From positions 10,979,001-11,043,000 of the forward strand of contig OX327683.1 in the NCBI GenBank assembly GCA_946807835.1: DNA of 64,000 bases, given 5' to 3'. The stretch's first letter is position 1, and each line of letters opens with the position of its first letter. Under the pieces are notes generated by a model. The model was not told where the DNA came from. It saw only the letters and a program-made list of their open reading frames with translations, and made no database searches. Source of the stretch: Ailanthus altissimus (taxonomy: Eukaryota; Streptophyta; Magnoliopsida; Sapindales; Simaroubaceae). This document shows, piece by piece, positions 1-12,659 of the stretch. A program made the position numbers and the translations under genes.

Positions 1-1623
1 AATATAAATAGCGATCAATCAACATCTGAATAATACAGCAGGTCCAGCTCAAGAATTTATATGAAACAGACCATAGAGAATCTTCAGAATGGCTATTTTT
101 CCTACTAGAATAATAGTTGGAATGCCACATTGGAAAACAGGAAAGTTTTCTTTCATCAGGCTGAACCAAAACTATATCCTTCAGGTAAAGAAATAAAGTG
201 ATCAGTTGTCAACGACTGAACACTTTTCAGCTCATCAACCACAGAATCCAGATGGATGAAGCTGTGGAAAATTGAAAAGTTTCTATCACAAGTAAATAAG
301 TCTCAGAATATGTGCAACATACGACTTGTTCATTGGTCACCCAGTTTACCAAATTATATTATTCATTCCAACTTTGTGACCAGAACTATCTGGGGTTCTC
401 AACCAATGTACTTTCCAAGGATAAGAACTCTTTCTGCAGATATCAAATGTGGCAAATCCAGCTATCCAATTTCAACTGCCTTTCATGAACCATAATCCAC
501 ATAGACAGAGACCATCCTTTCATGTGAATGCTTGCCCTCTGGAAAAACTAAAAATAACCATCCATCTTAATCTAATCACAAAAATGATACTGAGCTTCAG
601 CAACTCGATTCTGACAAAAAGTACCTCTAAAAAACCCATCTACAGCATCTCAAAGATCATAACGAGCATTCCATAGCAAACAACAAAAACAAGTGGAAAA
701 AATTAATATGGTGAAGAAAAAAAATGGAGAATGTAACAAATGGCATCAAAATTCATAGGCCAGTCAAAAACCGACTAACGTTAACAAAAAGCAAAGACAG
801 AAAACTAATTACTACTTCAGCAAAATTGAAAGTAATAGCTCAACATCACGTGTTTAAATTTTCATAAGAATGAAACTTTATCTCAAGTACTTTTGGTTCT
901 TTACAAACATTAGGATCAAGGTGGCAGTGGGATGGGGACTAAATGAAGCAAATTTCCAGAAACATGTGCTGATGACTACCAAACGAAAATGAGTAGCCTC
1001 ATTTTTAGCAACTGAAAATCAACTCAACCTCAATAACAAACTAGTTGAGGATCAAAATAAATAAAAAAGTGAAACTAAATGCTGATGAATCAAGATACAT
1101 GAAATTTAAATGTATCATGTACAAAGTTCCCTATCCATCACTTTCTTTCTAGTGGGTATTACAATTTTCTCTTCCCTCGAACTTTTATTGTATTCCAAAT
1201 AACCTCTCTTATTATACCCATTTAATCACAATACAATTAATAGTCTCACATGCATGTGATTTTGCGTCAAAAAATAAACATTACTGTCAAATGAAGAAGC
1301 TGAACAACGGAACATTTATAGCAACTTCAATTTTTTTTTAAAAAAAGTTTATAATTGATTATTGTCTCTTCTCTCCGTAGTTTTATGAGCAAGGTATTTA
1401 AACATTTTATAGCTTCTATTAAATTTACAATTCTTCACAGAAATTTTCAAATGCATTGCTGGGATCTAGCATATTTATGAATAAGAACTTATGAGACCAT
1501 CGTAAAAGAAAATGTTCTTTCGTTTTCCTTCAGATTTCTTAGAAACAAAACAGACGAACGAAAAAAACCCAAAACAAAAATAGAAAAAAGAAAAATCAAA
1601 GGTTTGGGCAACGATTATGGTAC
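1..1623 (-). other. Intron 1 of the RZ-1B-like gene (partial)
   Basis: AT-rich sequence following the splice donor at 1623. I searched the minus strand for the second RRM half (RNP-1, FGF-type) and found none, so the intron appears to run past position 1. Short open frames here have no recognisable protein content. Confidence 0.6.
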
Positions 1624-1734
1624 CTGGCACTCGATAATTTTGCCAAAACGACTAAACGCGTTTTCGAGCTGTCGCTCAGTAACGTTCCACGACAGCCCGC
1701 CGACAAATATCCGATTCTCGTCTTTTCCAGCCAT
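1624..1734 (-). CDS. RZ1B: RZ-1B-like glycine-rich RNA-binding protein, exon 1 (gene continues beyond the left edge)
   Basis: Exon 1 encodes 37 residues from ATG (1734-1732) to a CAG/GTACC splice donor at 1624/1623, ending in phase 0. The peptide starts MAGKDENRIFVGGLSW and ends FGKIIECQ. IFVGGL is the RNP-2 motif of an RRM, and the spacing and wording match the first exon of plant RZ-1B-type proteins (RRM, CCHC zinc knuckle, glycine/arginine-rich tail). These are nuclear RNA-binding proteins linked to splicing and cold responses. The RNP-1 part of the RRM, the zinc knuckle and the tail are not in the window, so the RZ-1 assignment rests on the N-terminus alone; another RRM glycine-rich protein is possible. 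The exon is much richer in GC than its surroundings. A probable 5' UTR lies at about 1735-1930. Confidence 0.75.
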
Positions 1735-3270
1735 TACTCTCGCTCAAATACACAGTTACTGCACAAAAACGACCACGTATTAGCGCAATTACCAGGAAGT
1801 GAAGCCCAAGGGCTCTGTTTATTTACAAGGAAAAGTCTTTTCCTTACCTTTCCGTTTTTCTTTTTTTATTTATTTTTTTTTTTTTGGGAGAGTATCGGAT
1901 TTGCGAAACCCTAGAATAGCGAGAAGACGATACGGAGACGTGAATGAGTTAATGCTGCTAGTGCTGGTGTAGGTTGTACCTTGGGAAATTCCATTTAATG
2001 CTCAGTAATTTTGGGGTACAAGCTCTTAATGGACAAAAAAGCTTTGAAATATGGGCCTAACTTTGGGCCGCAATGTGTGTCAACTAGAGCAGCGTTGTAA
2101 GCCTTTTTCCAGGCCCAATGCGTTTTTTTTCTTCTTTTTATTTGTAGAAATCCTTTCTTGGCCGAAAGATGCTTTGAAAGCAAAGCAGTTTTTGGTATTG
2201 TGCTTGGGGTGCTTGTCAACATAAGCGCGTTTCCTCATTCATAAGTCGGGGATTCAAGTTCTGGCAGGTGTCTGGGTAAGATAATTTATTCTTTCTTTAT
2301 GGTATTTGTTTAAAATTATATATGTTATTTTTGATGATTTTAATAATATAATTTGGGTGAAATATATTTCAAAGTCATAATATTATTTTTTTTTAAAAAA
2401 ATTTAATAATATAATTCAGGTGGGATATATTTTAAAGTTATGGTGTTGCTCTTGAAAATAAATTTAATAATATAATCTGATTATAATATTAGTAGTTTAG
2501 TTTGATATAATATTAATATTGTAATCTTAAAAAAATAACTTTTCATATTATTAAAATATTTTAACAAATGAAGAATATTTTTGCAGTTATTTTTTACATT
2601 TGAAATAAATAAATAAAGTTTGATGTAGTATTAATATTGTAATCTGATGTAATCTTAAAATAATAATTTTTTGTGTTATTAAAACATTTTTAACTAATGA
2701 AGAATATCTTTGCCGTTATTTTTTATATTTGGAAAATACTTTTATCTAAAGGACTTTTAATTAAAAATGTTATAAATGAATAATAAAATACAAGAGTTAA
2801 GGATAACTCAAATAGTAATAAACCTCTGAAAAGTACTTTAGAAATTATGAAGTATTGAAAGTGAATGAATTATGAGAGGGGGGTTATGCACATATTTATA
2901 GGCGAGAAAGGAGGTAGAATTCACCAATATGCCCTTCCTCTCATTGCCTTTCCAACACTGCCACTTGAATTCCACCCATTTAATTGTATTTTACATTATT
3001 AAGAAAAAAATTTGTATGACAAAAAATTTAATTAAAATAAGTATAACTTTTATAATATACAGTGATAATGAACGTGCTCAAAATCATCTCATTAAAAACA
3101 TTGCCAGTAAAACTTAGTATGATAAAACTTGGTGAAAAAAAAAAAGAAATACAGTACACGTTTGTAACTAAGGTAATTCTTTTTTTCAAAGAATGTGCTC
3201 CCCTGCTTAAGGCTTCACAATGCACATTTGTTAATTTGTTGAGCCGATACATGCCAATCTTATAAATCAA
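1735..3270. promoter_or_regulatory. Intergenic region upstream of the RZ-1B-like gene
   Basis: Very AT-rich region that must contain the promoter of the minus-strand gene starting at 1734. No TATA box or other element can be assigned with confidence. It holds an imperfect duplication (2499-2733, listed separately). No gene is visible. Confidence 0.4.
2499..2733. repeat. Imperfect tandem duplication, about 105-117 bp x 2
   Basis: 2499-2602 and 2617-2733 share the same order of words: AGTTTGAT, ATTAATATTGTAATCT, TAACxAATGAAGAATAT and a TTATTTTTTA run. They differ by substitutions and a short insertion in the second copy. The duplication lies in the upstream region of the RZ-1B-like gene; function unknown. 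Confidence 0.7.
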
Positions 3271-5780
3271 TTTCTTAAAAATTAATATTTGTAGAGATTT
3301 TAGTGAATAGGTCTACAAAATTGTTGGTAAAGCGTATTTGTTTAACATCAATCTTCTTACTTTGTTGCAACTCATGAGTGTAAAATAATTTTAAAAAAAT
3401 ATGTTTGGTTCTATTTTCTTTTATGTATCTGCTTCGAACTTGAGCAATACAAGTAACACTATTTTCATATATTATAATTGAAATATTTATTGTAGAAGAT
3501 AGACTGCATGTACTATAGATGTGATAAATGATAGATCACAGTCATATGCATTATTTGCTTGTTTCATTTAGTACAAGAATTTTAGAGTGATTTGAGAAAA
3601 TGGCAACAAATGTTTACTTTTGTGAATCACCATGAGATTTTTGTATTGTTTTAAATAAAAATATATCCCATTTGCTAGCAGGCTTTATAGGGATCAAATA
3701 AGTTTCCAACATTAATAGAATTATTGTAAAAGATATATTCGGTCTGGTGTATTGGACTAAATATAATAAAGCACCAAGTGCTTTAGACATTGTACTTCTG
3801 AACCAAGTATTTTATCATCATCTTCCTTGTGATAAAATGAATCTTTTTTATTATCAAGAGACCGAACAACTATAAGGATATATAATGGATGAATTTTATC
3901 TATATTGAATCTTCTCATAATCTTTTTAATATAGGTTAAAGATTCTATTTAGTTTGAGATCGATCTTCAAGTCGAGATAATATTTAGTATTCCCTAAATC
4001 TTTCATTTCAAATTCTCTTTTTAAGTATTTTGCAATCTTTAGGAGTCCCGATCAAATTCATATCATCCATATATATAACAACAATGGCAAACCCAGAATC
4101 TGACTTCTTTATAATACATATGAACTTATTGAGTCATTAATCCTTTATCGAGTACTTGTTTAAGCGGTTGTATATCATGCGCCCAAATTATTTTAATTTA
4201 TACAAAGATCTTGGTAGTTTGATTGAATACAAATACATTTACATGCTTCAGGTATGTTGAATCTTTCAAAAAACTTTATATGAATATTTGTGTCAAATAA
4301 CCGATATAGGTAAGCTGTCACTATATCCATAAGACACATATTATACCTTTTCTGATATTTCCAAGCTTATCAAAAACTCAAAATATAATTGTGTCCATCA
4401 TAGGGGAATAAGTTTCATTATAATCAACACTAGGTCTCTGCAAGAAACTTTGAGCAACGAGTTTTATTTTATATTTGCTAACCTCATTATTTTCTTTATA
4501 TTTCTATACAAAATAACCCATTTAAATCTACAAGTTTGACATTTTCAAGTATTCAAACTACATGTCCAAATATTTCATGCTTAGTTATAGAAGTCAATTC
4601 TATTTGAATTGCCTATTTCTATAGAGCCATTTATATTTTTCTCTATATTTATCAATAGTTTATGGTTTAAAATCATCATTCATAATTTTAGTAGCTACTG
4701 TAATTGAAATCACATTGTTGACAATTATATCATTAGGTTTTCATATTTCTTATGTGTAAGAATAATTTGTACCATTTTCACAAGTTTGAAATTCTTATGC
4801 CTTTTCTGGGGCTAATATCTTTTTTGAGACTTTTGTCTCTTCAAAGACATATGTCTTTTTAGGGATTTGTATCTCTTAAGAGACTTTGTCTTTTCACAAG
4901 CTTATATCTCTTTAGGGACTTGTGTTTCTTTAAAAACTATTAACTTTTTTTAATGTTATTGATTTAAAAAATATAGATTTATTAGCTCACGCGTAATTTT
5001 TAATAGAATCTTGATTTTTTTAACTTTTTTCTTTCACAAAATAATTTTTTTTTATCCAAGTGATTTGTCACACTTCTGGTGTACAACAGACGATTCATTA
5101 GCTACCTTTTGATTATATTATTTTACATGAACAATCACCAGTTTTATGTATTAGTAGCTGGTATCCATGACTTGGTTACTTTTTTATGTGTTTTGTAAAT
5201 GCATCAAGTAATTCATTGTAATTATTTGAAAATGAATAATCTTTCACACTTCATTTTCATATTAATTTGTGTGATGATCCAAATAAGACATGGTATTTAT
5301 TTTTCAAGAAAGTTTATGCTTACTGCATGAGGTAATTTCTTTCCTCTAATAATAGGAATATTGCTTCATCAAAATAGCAATCCGTAAGTCATGCGATAAA
5401 TAAATCACCCATCAAGGGTCCAAGATATCTTATAATTAATGGTAAATTAAATCACCATAAGTCCCCAAGCAATATTGAGGTCCCATTTTATTGTATTGTG
5501 AGATGATATAATCGTTAAAGATTTTGCTAAACCATTTTTGTATGAACATGTAGCACAAGATGTTCTATATTAATTCTCATTTATGTACGATAGTCATCAA
5601 ATATTTTATATGTAAACTCACCAGCATTATCTAAACATATGATTTTAATAGGGTAGTTTGAGAATTGTGTCCTCAATCTAATAATTTGTGCTAGCAATTT
5701 AGTGAATGCAACATTTCATGTAGATAGCAAACAAATATGTGACTATCAAGCAATTGTATCAATTAAAATTATAGAAAAAT
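3270..5780 (-). mobile_element. Degenerate Ty1/copia retrotransposon (integrase, RT, RNase H remnants)
   Basis: Minus-strand translation with many stops and frameshifts gives copia domains in the proper order, from right to left. Integrase: a stretch ending in LDNAGEFT at about 5585-5720. RT: the YMDDMNLIGTP catalytic box at about 4040-4080, followed by KDLGNTKYYL at about 3965. RNase H: CIAQVRSRYIKENRTKH, then LFYTHELQQSKKIDVKQIRF, at about 3310-3480. The order integrase-RT-RNase H is diagnostic of Ty1/copia. Gag is not visible. LTRs and target-site duplications were not found. The linker at 4790-4930 contains repeated AAAGAGAC-type words, probably a low-complexity hinge of the polyprotein. 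It is a long-dead copy. Confidence 0.85.
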
Positions 5781-5929
5781 AAAAAAAAGTCCATTTGATA
5801 AATGAATTTAATCCACAAATATCTCTTTGAAACTTTGTAAAAATGATGGAAATTCTAGAAAAATCTTATAAAATCTTGTAAAAATGATGGAAATTCTATA
5901 AAATTCTCAGGTCAAAGGACCATGTATAC

Positions 5930-6560
5930 TACTAAACTCGAAAGGACCCTCCGTTGACAGCTTACATAAGGTTTCTATCAGAGGCCCTTGTGAGTCTGTC
6001 TCATATCCAGTCCTAACTAGATACCCATATGTTAATACGAGCTCCAAGCTCACAGTTAGCTAGGAATGACTATCTATACCCTATAAGTATGACATATGTT
6101 GATCTATATATAAAGGTATCCACCGACAGACCTGCATCAGTAGAAATGGATCAGAGATAATTATTTAAAAATATACTTGTGCAACTAGCATTTTCTGGCA
6201 CTTGATTGCAACTCTTGTAACTATGCAGTTACTAGTATATTCCCAGGTCTATGTCCTATTACAGACAAGACTCCAACTCTTGGATCTTCGTTGAGTATTA
6301 TAACCAGCTAACACTTAGCTGTGTTAACATTTAGCATTTATATCTCTCAACATGCCTAACTATGAGCCCTTATATAAACTCCTTTAGATTTGATCTGAAC
6401 TTCTCCATATCGTACAATGTTTGTAATGTTACATTACATGGTACCATATTAATAGGTATTAGTGATTTAATAGGAATGTACACTTGTATAAATATACAAG
6501 TATATGTACATTTAGGGATGACACATAAACACCGACCCTAATAATCTCCACTTGCTCTAG
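5930..6560. repeat. Dispersed repeat, copy 1 (related to 15270-15800)
   Basis: This stretch and 15270-15800 share collinear words over several hundred bases, for example ATAAACTCCTTTAGAT (6374 and 15679), TACTACTAAACT, and ACTCTTGTAACTATG against ACTCCTTACAACTATG. Identity looks like roughly 70 percent. It is probably an LTR or untranslated part of a retroelement. It borders the copia remnant but cannot be tied to it with certainty. Confidence 0.6.
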
Positions 6561-6981
6561 TGTCATTCATGATAGTATCTCATACACATTGACTCCACGT
6601 GTTTCATAAACACTTTTAGAGTTATGACATTAGAAAGTAGATCTGCAAAATTATTTATAGAATACTTATACAAATAACTACATCTCTTTAACCAAGATCT
6701 CTCTAGTCATGTAAGACTCCTCTCAATATGATTAGAGTATTGGTGTCCTCTTGGCACCTCGGCCTATACAACGATCTAGTTTTGTCACAAAACTATGGGA
6801 TATGATTCATCTCTCTTAGAACTCTTCCAAGTCTAGTGATAAACCTACGAATCTTCACTGCCTTTTCTACTACGCCTATAATAATCAATAGTGACTCATA
6901 GTTTAATGCAATTTTAACTCACTTAGCACTAATGAGAATGAGCACATTCCCTAATGAGCCTATACAATATTTGTATATAGA
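6561..6981. other. Unassigned repeat-like sequence left of the CRM-like element
   Basis: No gene. A minus-strand reading near 6620-6650 (NNFADLL) resembles the end of a copia RNase H, which suggests further copia debris, but the match is too short to be firm. It ends at the target-site duplication TGTTT (6982-6986). Confidence 0.3.
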
Positions 6982-6986
6982 TGTTT

Positions 6987-7694
6987 TGATGTGCATCATG
7001 AAGGTTCTAAATCAACTCAAGAAGGTGAGCTGAGCGTAAAGGAGATTTCAGATGGTCCAATAACAAGGGCTAAGGCTAAACAGCTTCAAAGGGCCATAAG
7101 TAGTCAAATTGGAGCTATTGAAGCTTCTATAGGATTAGAAGCTTGCGATCTGAATGGAAACGAGCTAAATGTGTTTATTTGTCTTCAATTAGAGATTGGG
7201 ACGTGATTTAGAGACATTTGGTGACATTGGGCTTAAATGAGCAGCTAAGGGCTTTCTTTCCATGCTATTGGGCTTTATTTACTTCTTATGTTACTATTTT
7301 TATGTATTTGGGCCATTTTGAACTTGTTTAGTTTTGTTTTAAAATTGTTAAGTCATATTGGGTTTATTTTGGGCTTTTTAAGTTTATTAGGTAACATTAG
7401 GGTTTCTCCTCATTTTGTAAGCCTATATAAAGCATGTTAAAGTCTTATAGAGGCAGTTGCCTCATTTTGGAATTGGATGCACGAAAATAGAACATTTCTT
7501 TCTCAAAATTGTCTTCTTAAGGTTTTCAACTCTTGAAGATAGTTGCTGACTTATCACTCTTTGATCACCAAGAGTGTGGCGTCAAAACCCTAAATCGATC
7601 CTTGTGGCGTCCATACGACTTATCAAGGTATCTATTTAGTTCTATCCTCTATCAACTTTACCATTTAATTTTGTTATAAAATAAAGGCACATCA
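6987..7694 (+). repeat. 5' LTR of the CRM-like element
   Basis: 708 bp, TGATGTGC...GCACATCA, preceded by TGTTT. Its first about 220 bp still read as the C-terminal tail of pol (open to 7206), because the coding region overlaps the 3' LTR in this element. A CTATATAA motif at about 7422 is a likely TATA box of the element's own promoter. Confidence 0.92.
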
Positions 7695-7696
7695 TC

Positions 7697-7708
7697 TGGT
7701 ATCAGAGC
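7697..7708 (+). other. Primer-binding site, initiator tRNA-Met type
   Basis: TGGTATCAGAGC lies two bases after the 5' LTR end. It is the standard plant complement to the 3' end of initiator tRNA-Met and would prime minus-strand cDNA synthesis. Confidence 0.92.
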
Positions 7709-8050
7709 ATAGGATTTCAGTGTGTAAACTGAAGTTTCAGCTATTGAATGTGTCTTGCTATTTTTTGTGTTATATAATTTTGTGGGGTTATCATCAAGTT
7801 GGGTCTCTAATATTTGAGGTTAGTAGTTGAATTGCAACTCTGAAGCATTAAAATTAATTCTTAGTAGTTTGTGAACTGGAGATGAGTTGGCTGAATTAAA
7901 TTGTTCCTAAACCTGGAAATTTTGAATTTGAGTAAATTGTTGCTATCTGATTTTATTTATTGAATTGGTGAAAATTTCAGTTTGAGAAGAGTGTTTTAGC
8001 TACTGGTTGTATTGTTCATTGTTCATACTTGTTTGGGGTTTTTATTAATA

Positions 8051-8983
8051 ATGGCTGAAGATAATGCAAGTAGAGTACCAAAGGGACTGAGTTTAGAACA
8101 AGCTCAACTCGTGGGCTTACAACGTGCTCATGATGATTTTCGAGGTGAGATTACTGAAATTCGTGGATAACTTGCTGCAATTATAGAAATGATGCAAAGA
8201 AATACTTTGCAACCCCAACAAAGGCAGATAGGGCGTAGGGTACCTCAGAATGACCTAGGGGATGCTGGAGATGAGCCAAATCGGGATGATGAGACTGATG
8301 ATAGGAGTAGGATAAGGAGGCAGCAAAATGACCCTACTAGTGGTATCAAACTTAATATACCACCATTTAGAGGTACTAGTTCTCCTTAGGAGTATCTTGA
8401 ATGGGTTCAGAAGGTAGAAAGGGTGTTTGATTGGCATGAGTACCCTGAGGCAAAGAAGTGTAAGGTAGCAGCACTTGAGTTTACCGATTATGCATTTTTG
8501 TAGTGGGAAAACTTAAAAGCTCAATGAAGAAAGGATGACGAAGAAAAAGTTACGAGCTAGCCACTTATGAAAAGATTAATGAAGAAGAGATTTGTTCCGA
8601 ATTACTATAAACAAGAATTATACATCAAACTCCAGACTTTGCAGCAAGGTGCCTTGAGTGTGGAGGAGTATGTGAAAGAATTTGAGCTGTTGCTGATTCG
8701 CTGTGATTTGAATGAACCTCAAGAGCAAATAATAGCTAGATTCCTTGATGGATTGAAGAGGGACATAGCTAATGTTGTTGAGTTACAGCCCTTCATATTT
8801 CTTGAGGATGTCATAAAACTTGCAACTAAAGTAGAAAGACAGCAGAAAAGAGTGGGTATCCATATGAGATCAACTACAACAAGTAATACAAAGGCTGTTT
8901 CTTTACCATCGCGAACATGGAACACACCTAAACATGATGAGAAAGTGGAGTTCATAAGAGAAGTGCTAGTTCAGGTTCGTTGA
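8051..8983 (+). pseudogene. gag of the CRM-like element (broken)
   Basis: Frame from ATG 8051 (MAEDNASRVPKGL). It includes the plant gypsy gag core: a stretch around IKLNIPPFRG (about 8345-8375), then YLEWVQKVERVF, then a retrotransposon-gag segment from 8567 (LMKKRFVPNYYKQEL) to about 8860. In-frame stops occur at 8168, 8387, near 8502, near 8525 and near 8558. A one-base frameshift near 8960 shifts the downstream CCHC-protease part to another frame. The role would have been capsid formation; this copy cannot make it. Confidence 0.85.
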
Positions 8984-9654
8984 AAGGAAAAGAGAAGGTA
9001 TTTGAACCTCAATGTCCTAGGAGGTCGCGAGACATCAAGTGTTTCAAGTGCTTGGAAAATGGGCATATTGCTTCTGAATGTCCAAATAAGAGGGTGATGG
9101 TTTTACAAGGGAAGCATGGAGATCTTGTAAGTGACGATGAGGCCGAAACAGAAGAGGAATTTGAAGTAGAAGTGACTGAACTAGAAGAGAATCTTGAGCC
9201 AATTGAGGGAAATTTATTAGTAATTCAAAGAGTTTTGAGTGCTGAAGTTGATATTGGTGCGGAGCAACGTGAAAACATCTTTCATACAAGATGTCAAATT
9301 CGAGATAAGGTTTGTGCTATGATTATTGATAATGGTAGTTGTACCAATGTTGCATCCATTACTTTGGTTGAGAAATTGGGATTAACTACTGTTCCACACC
9401 CTAAACCATACAAATTGCATTGGCTTAATGATAATGGAGAGATCCGGGTTACAAGACAGGTTCGCGTACCATTTTTCATTAAAACCTATCATGATGAGGT
9501 TTTATGTGATGTAGTTTCTATGACAGCTAGTCATGTGTTATTGGGACGTCCATGGCAGTTTGACAATGATGTGACTTATAATGGACGAAGAAACACTTAT
9601 TCATTTGTGCTGAGTGGGAAGAAAGTGAATTTGATGCCATTAAGTTCTCAATAA
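8980..9654 (+). pseudogene. gag zinc knuckle and aspartic protease of the CRM-like element
   Basis: This open frame begins just after the gag frameshift. A CX2CX4HX4C knuckle (CFKCLENGHIASEC) lies at 9040-9081, followed by an acidic linker. The protease active-site region reads IIDNGSCTNVAS at about 9320-9360, where the usual first-motif residue pattern is D-S/G-G; here DNG. The partner hydrophobic motif VLLGRPW lies at about 9535-9555. The frame then stops at 9652-9654, and two more stops follow before RT. Confidence 0.85.
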
Positions 9655-9729
9655 GTTAGAGAAGATCAGTTGTAGAATCAAAGGAAGATGGTGGAATCGG
9701 GTAAGGGGCTGATATTAGCCAAAAAGCGA

Positions 9730-11230
9730 GATATTGAGTAAGCACTAGCTTCTGTGGGGGTTGTTTTCATGACTTGGGCAAAGCCTTTATTGCAAGTGGA
9801 GGGTTTGGATTTGCCAAGACAGGTTGTAGAGTTGCTTGAAGAGTTCAAAGATGTATTTTCGGAGGAGCTGCCATTGGGATTACCACCTATTTGAGGGATA
9901 GAGCATCAAATTGATTTGGTGCATGGAGCTTCACTTCCAAATAGACCAGTATATAGATGTAATCCGGAGGAAGCAAAGGAGATCAAAAGGCAGGTTGGTG
10001 AGCTTTTAGAGATGGGCTATGTGCGTGAGTCACTTAATCCTTGTTCAGTGCCTACTTTGCTTGTTCCAAAGAAGGATGGTACTATGAGAATATGTGTGGA
10101 CAGTCGGGCTATCAACAAGATATCGGTTAAGTATCGATTCCCTATTCCTAGACTTAATGATATGCTTGATGAATTGCATAATGCTGTTTGTTTTTCTAAA
10201 GTTGATTTGATGAGTGGATATCACCAAATTAGGATGAAAGAAGGTGATGAATGGAAAACAACCTTTAAAACTAAGCATGGATTGTATGAGTGGATGATGA
10301 TGCCGTTTGGACTTTCTAATGCACCTAGTACATTTATGAGACTTATGTACTATTTTTTGAGGAAGTTTATTGGGCTGTTTATTGTGGTCTATTTTGATGA
10401 TATCTTGATCTATAGTAAAACTTTTAATGATCATGTGACGCATTTTATAGCTGTATTTGAGACCTTGCGTGATGCTAAGTTGTATGAAAACCTCAAAAAA
10501 GTGCTATTTCTGCTAAGATAGTGTTATCTTTTTGGGGTATGTTGTTTCTGGTAATGGAATTAAGGTTGATGAGGAGAAGGTTAAGGCAATTCGTGATTGG
10601 CCTAAACCTACTGGTGTTGCGGATGTGAGAAGTTTTCATGGTTTAGCCTCTTTCTATAGATGATTTATTAAAGACTTTAGTTCTATTGTTGCGCCTATGA
10701 CAGAGTGTTTGAAAAAAGAGAATGAGTTTAAGTGGAATGAGAATGCACAGAAGTCATTTGAACTGATTAAAGAACAATTATGTTCTGCTCCAGTTTTAGC
10801 ACTTCCCGATTTTACTAAAACATTTGAAATAGAGTGTGATGCTTCAGGGGTTGGTATTGGGGCTGTTTTGATGCAAGAAAAGAGGCCAATTGCTTTTTTT
10901 AGTGAGAAGCTGAATGGGGCACATTTAAACTACTCTATTTATGACAAGGAGTTTTATGCATTGATTCGGGCTCTCAAGGTATGGTAGCATTATCTATTAC
11001 CTAAAGAGTTCGTTATTCATACTGACCATGAATCGTTAAAGTATTTTAAAGGGTAGAACAAGCTGAATAGAAGATATGCCAAATGGGTAGAGTTCATGGA
11101 GCCATTTCTATATATCATAAAATACAAGAAGGGGCAAACTAATGTCATTGTTGATGCTCTTTCTAGGAGGTATGCATTGATTTCTATGTTAAATGCAAGG
11201 CTTTTGAGTTTTGAACAGGTGAAATAACAA
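9730..11230 (+). pseudogene. Reverse transcriptase and RNase H of the CRM-like element
   Basis: RT spans about 9916-10510 and continues after a frameshift near 10510. PSLVPKK-type box: [14 protein letters not shown]. Template-grip region: [27 protein letters not shown] is followed by the catalytic YFDDILIYS at about 10390-10415. RNase H at 10697-10987 and beyond includes [13 protein letters not shown] and HTDHESLKYF. In-frame stops at about 9892, 10663, 10987 and 11056 replace family-conserved Arg or Gln codons. The domains are complete in order but not translatable. Confidence 0.88.
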
Positions 11231-12659
11231 TATACCAGTGATTCATACTTTGCTAATATGATGTCTAAATGTGCTAAAGGAGCTTGTGATAGGTTCTTTG
11301 TGCATGATGGTTACTTGTTCAAGTTGGGCAGAATGTGTATACCTTCAGGATTCTTACGTGAGTTGCTTGTGCGTGAGGCTCATGGGGTGGTCTTAGTGGT
11401 CATTTTTGGGAGAAGAAAACTTATGAGCTACTGAAAGAGCACTTCTTTTTGCCTAATATGTTGCGAGATGTTCATAAAGTTGTTGAAAGATGTGTAAATT
11501 GCAAGAAAGCTAAGGGTAAAGAGAGTGCATATAGACTATATATGCCTTTACCTATCCCAAAGCAACAATGGATGGATATTAGTATGGATTTTGTGCTTGG
11601 ATTACCTAGAACACAGCGTGGGAAGGATTCAGTGATAGTTGTGGTTGATCGATTCTCCAAAATGTCACACTTTATTCCTTGTAACAAAACTGATGATGCT
11701 ATTCTATTGCTGATTTGTTTTTTAGGGAAATTGTACGTTTGCATGGAATCCCTAAAAGCATTGTCTCTGATCGTGATACAAAGTTCTTAAGCTATTTTTG
11801 GAAGACTCTTTGTAAGAAGCTTGGAACAAAGTTGATTTTCAGTACTGCTTGTCATCCACAAACTGATGGGCAAACTGAGATAGTGAACCGTACTCTATCT
11901 TCTTTATTACGGGCTGTTATAAACAAGAACTTAAAGAGTTGGGATACTTGTTTGCCTATTGTGGAGTTCGCATACAACCGTAGTGTGCATGGGGCTATAA
12001 AATTTTCACCATTTGAGATTGTGTATGGATTTAATCCATTTGTTCCTATTGACCTTGTTCCTATTCCAATTGATGAGAGGACATCTATGGATGGTGTTAA
12101 GAAGGCAGAATTGATGAAGAAGCTTTATGAGCAGGTTCGAATTCATATTGAGGAGAAAACAGCTAAGTATGTTAAGCATGCTAATAAAGAACGAAAAATG
12201 ATTAGCTTTGAACTTGGTGATCTTGTTTGGATTCATCTTAGCAATGGAAGATTTTCTAGCAAGCGGAAGTCCAAGCTAATACCAAGAGTTGATGGACCTT
12301 TTCGTATTATAGAGAAGGTAAATAGTAATGCTTACAAAGTTGACCTTCCTGGTGATTACAATGTTTCAGCCACTTTTAATGTGAAGGACTTATCTCTTTA
12401 TTTGGAAGATTTAGAAGATTCTGATTTGAGAGAAAATCATTCTCTGCCCGGGGCTGATGATGTGCATCATGAAGGTTCTAAATCAACTCAAGAAGGTGAG
12501 CTGAGCGTAAAGGAGATTTCAGATGGTCCAATAACAAGGGCTAAGGCTAAACAGCTTCAAAGGGCCATAAGTAGTCAAATTGGAGCCAATGAAGCTTCTA
12601 TGGGATTAGAAGCTTGCGATCTGAATGGAAACAAGCTAAATGTGTTTATTTGTCTTTAA
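11230..12659 (+). pseudogene. Integrase of the CRM-like element, running into the 3' LTR
   Basis: Zinc-binding region ends [11 protein letters not shown] (about 11491-11522), after a frameshift near 11390 in the H-H half. The catalytic core starts [15 protein letters not shown] (about 11570) with [11 protein letters not shown]; a frameshift near 11700 moves the rest to the frame of 11715-12659. There [12 protein letters not shown] and the HPQTDGQTE segment are intact, followed by a C-terminal GPFRIIEKVNSNAYKVDLP block. No chromodomain follows; a tail containing DGPITRAKAKQLQ is encoded by the LTR and stops at 12659. Confidence 0.88.

Noticed and set aside
256..676. Plus-strand open frames in the first kilobase.
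   Set aside because: They lie in the intron of the minus-strand RZ-1B-like gene and show no domain or codon bias.
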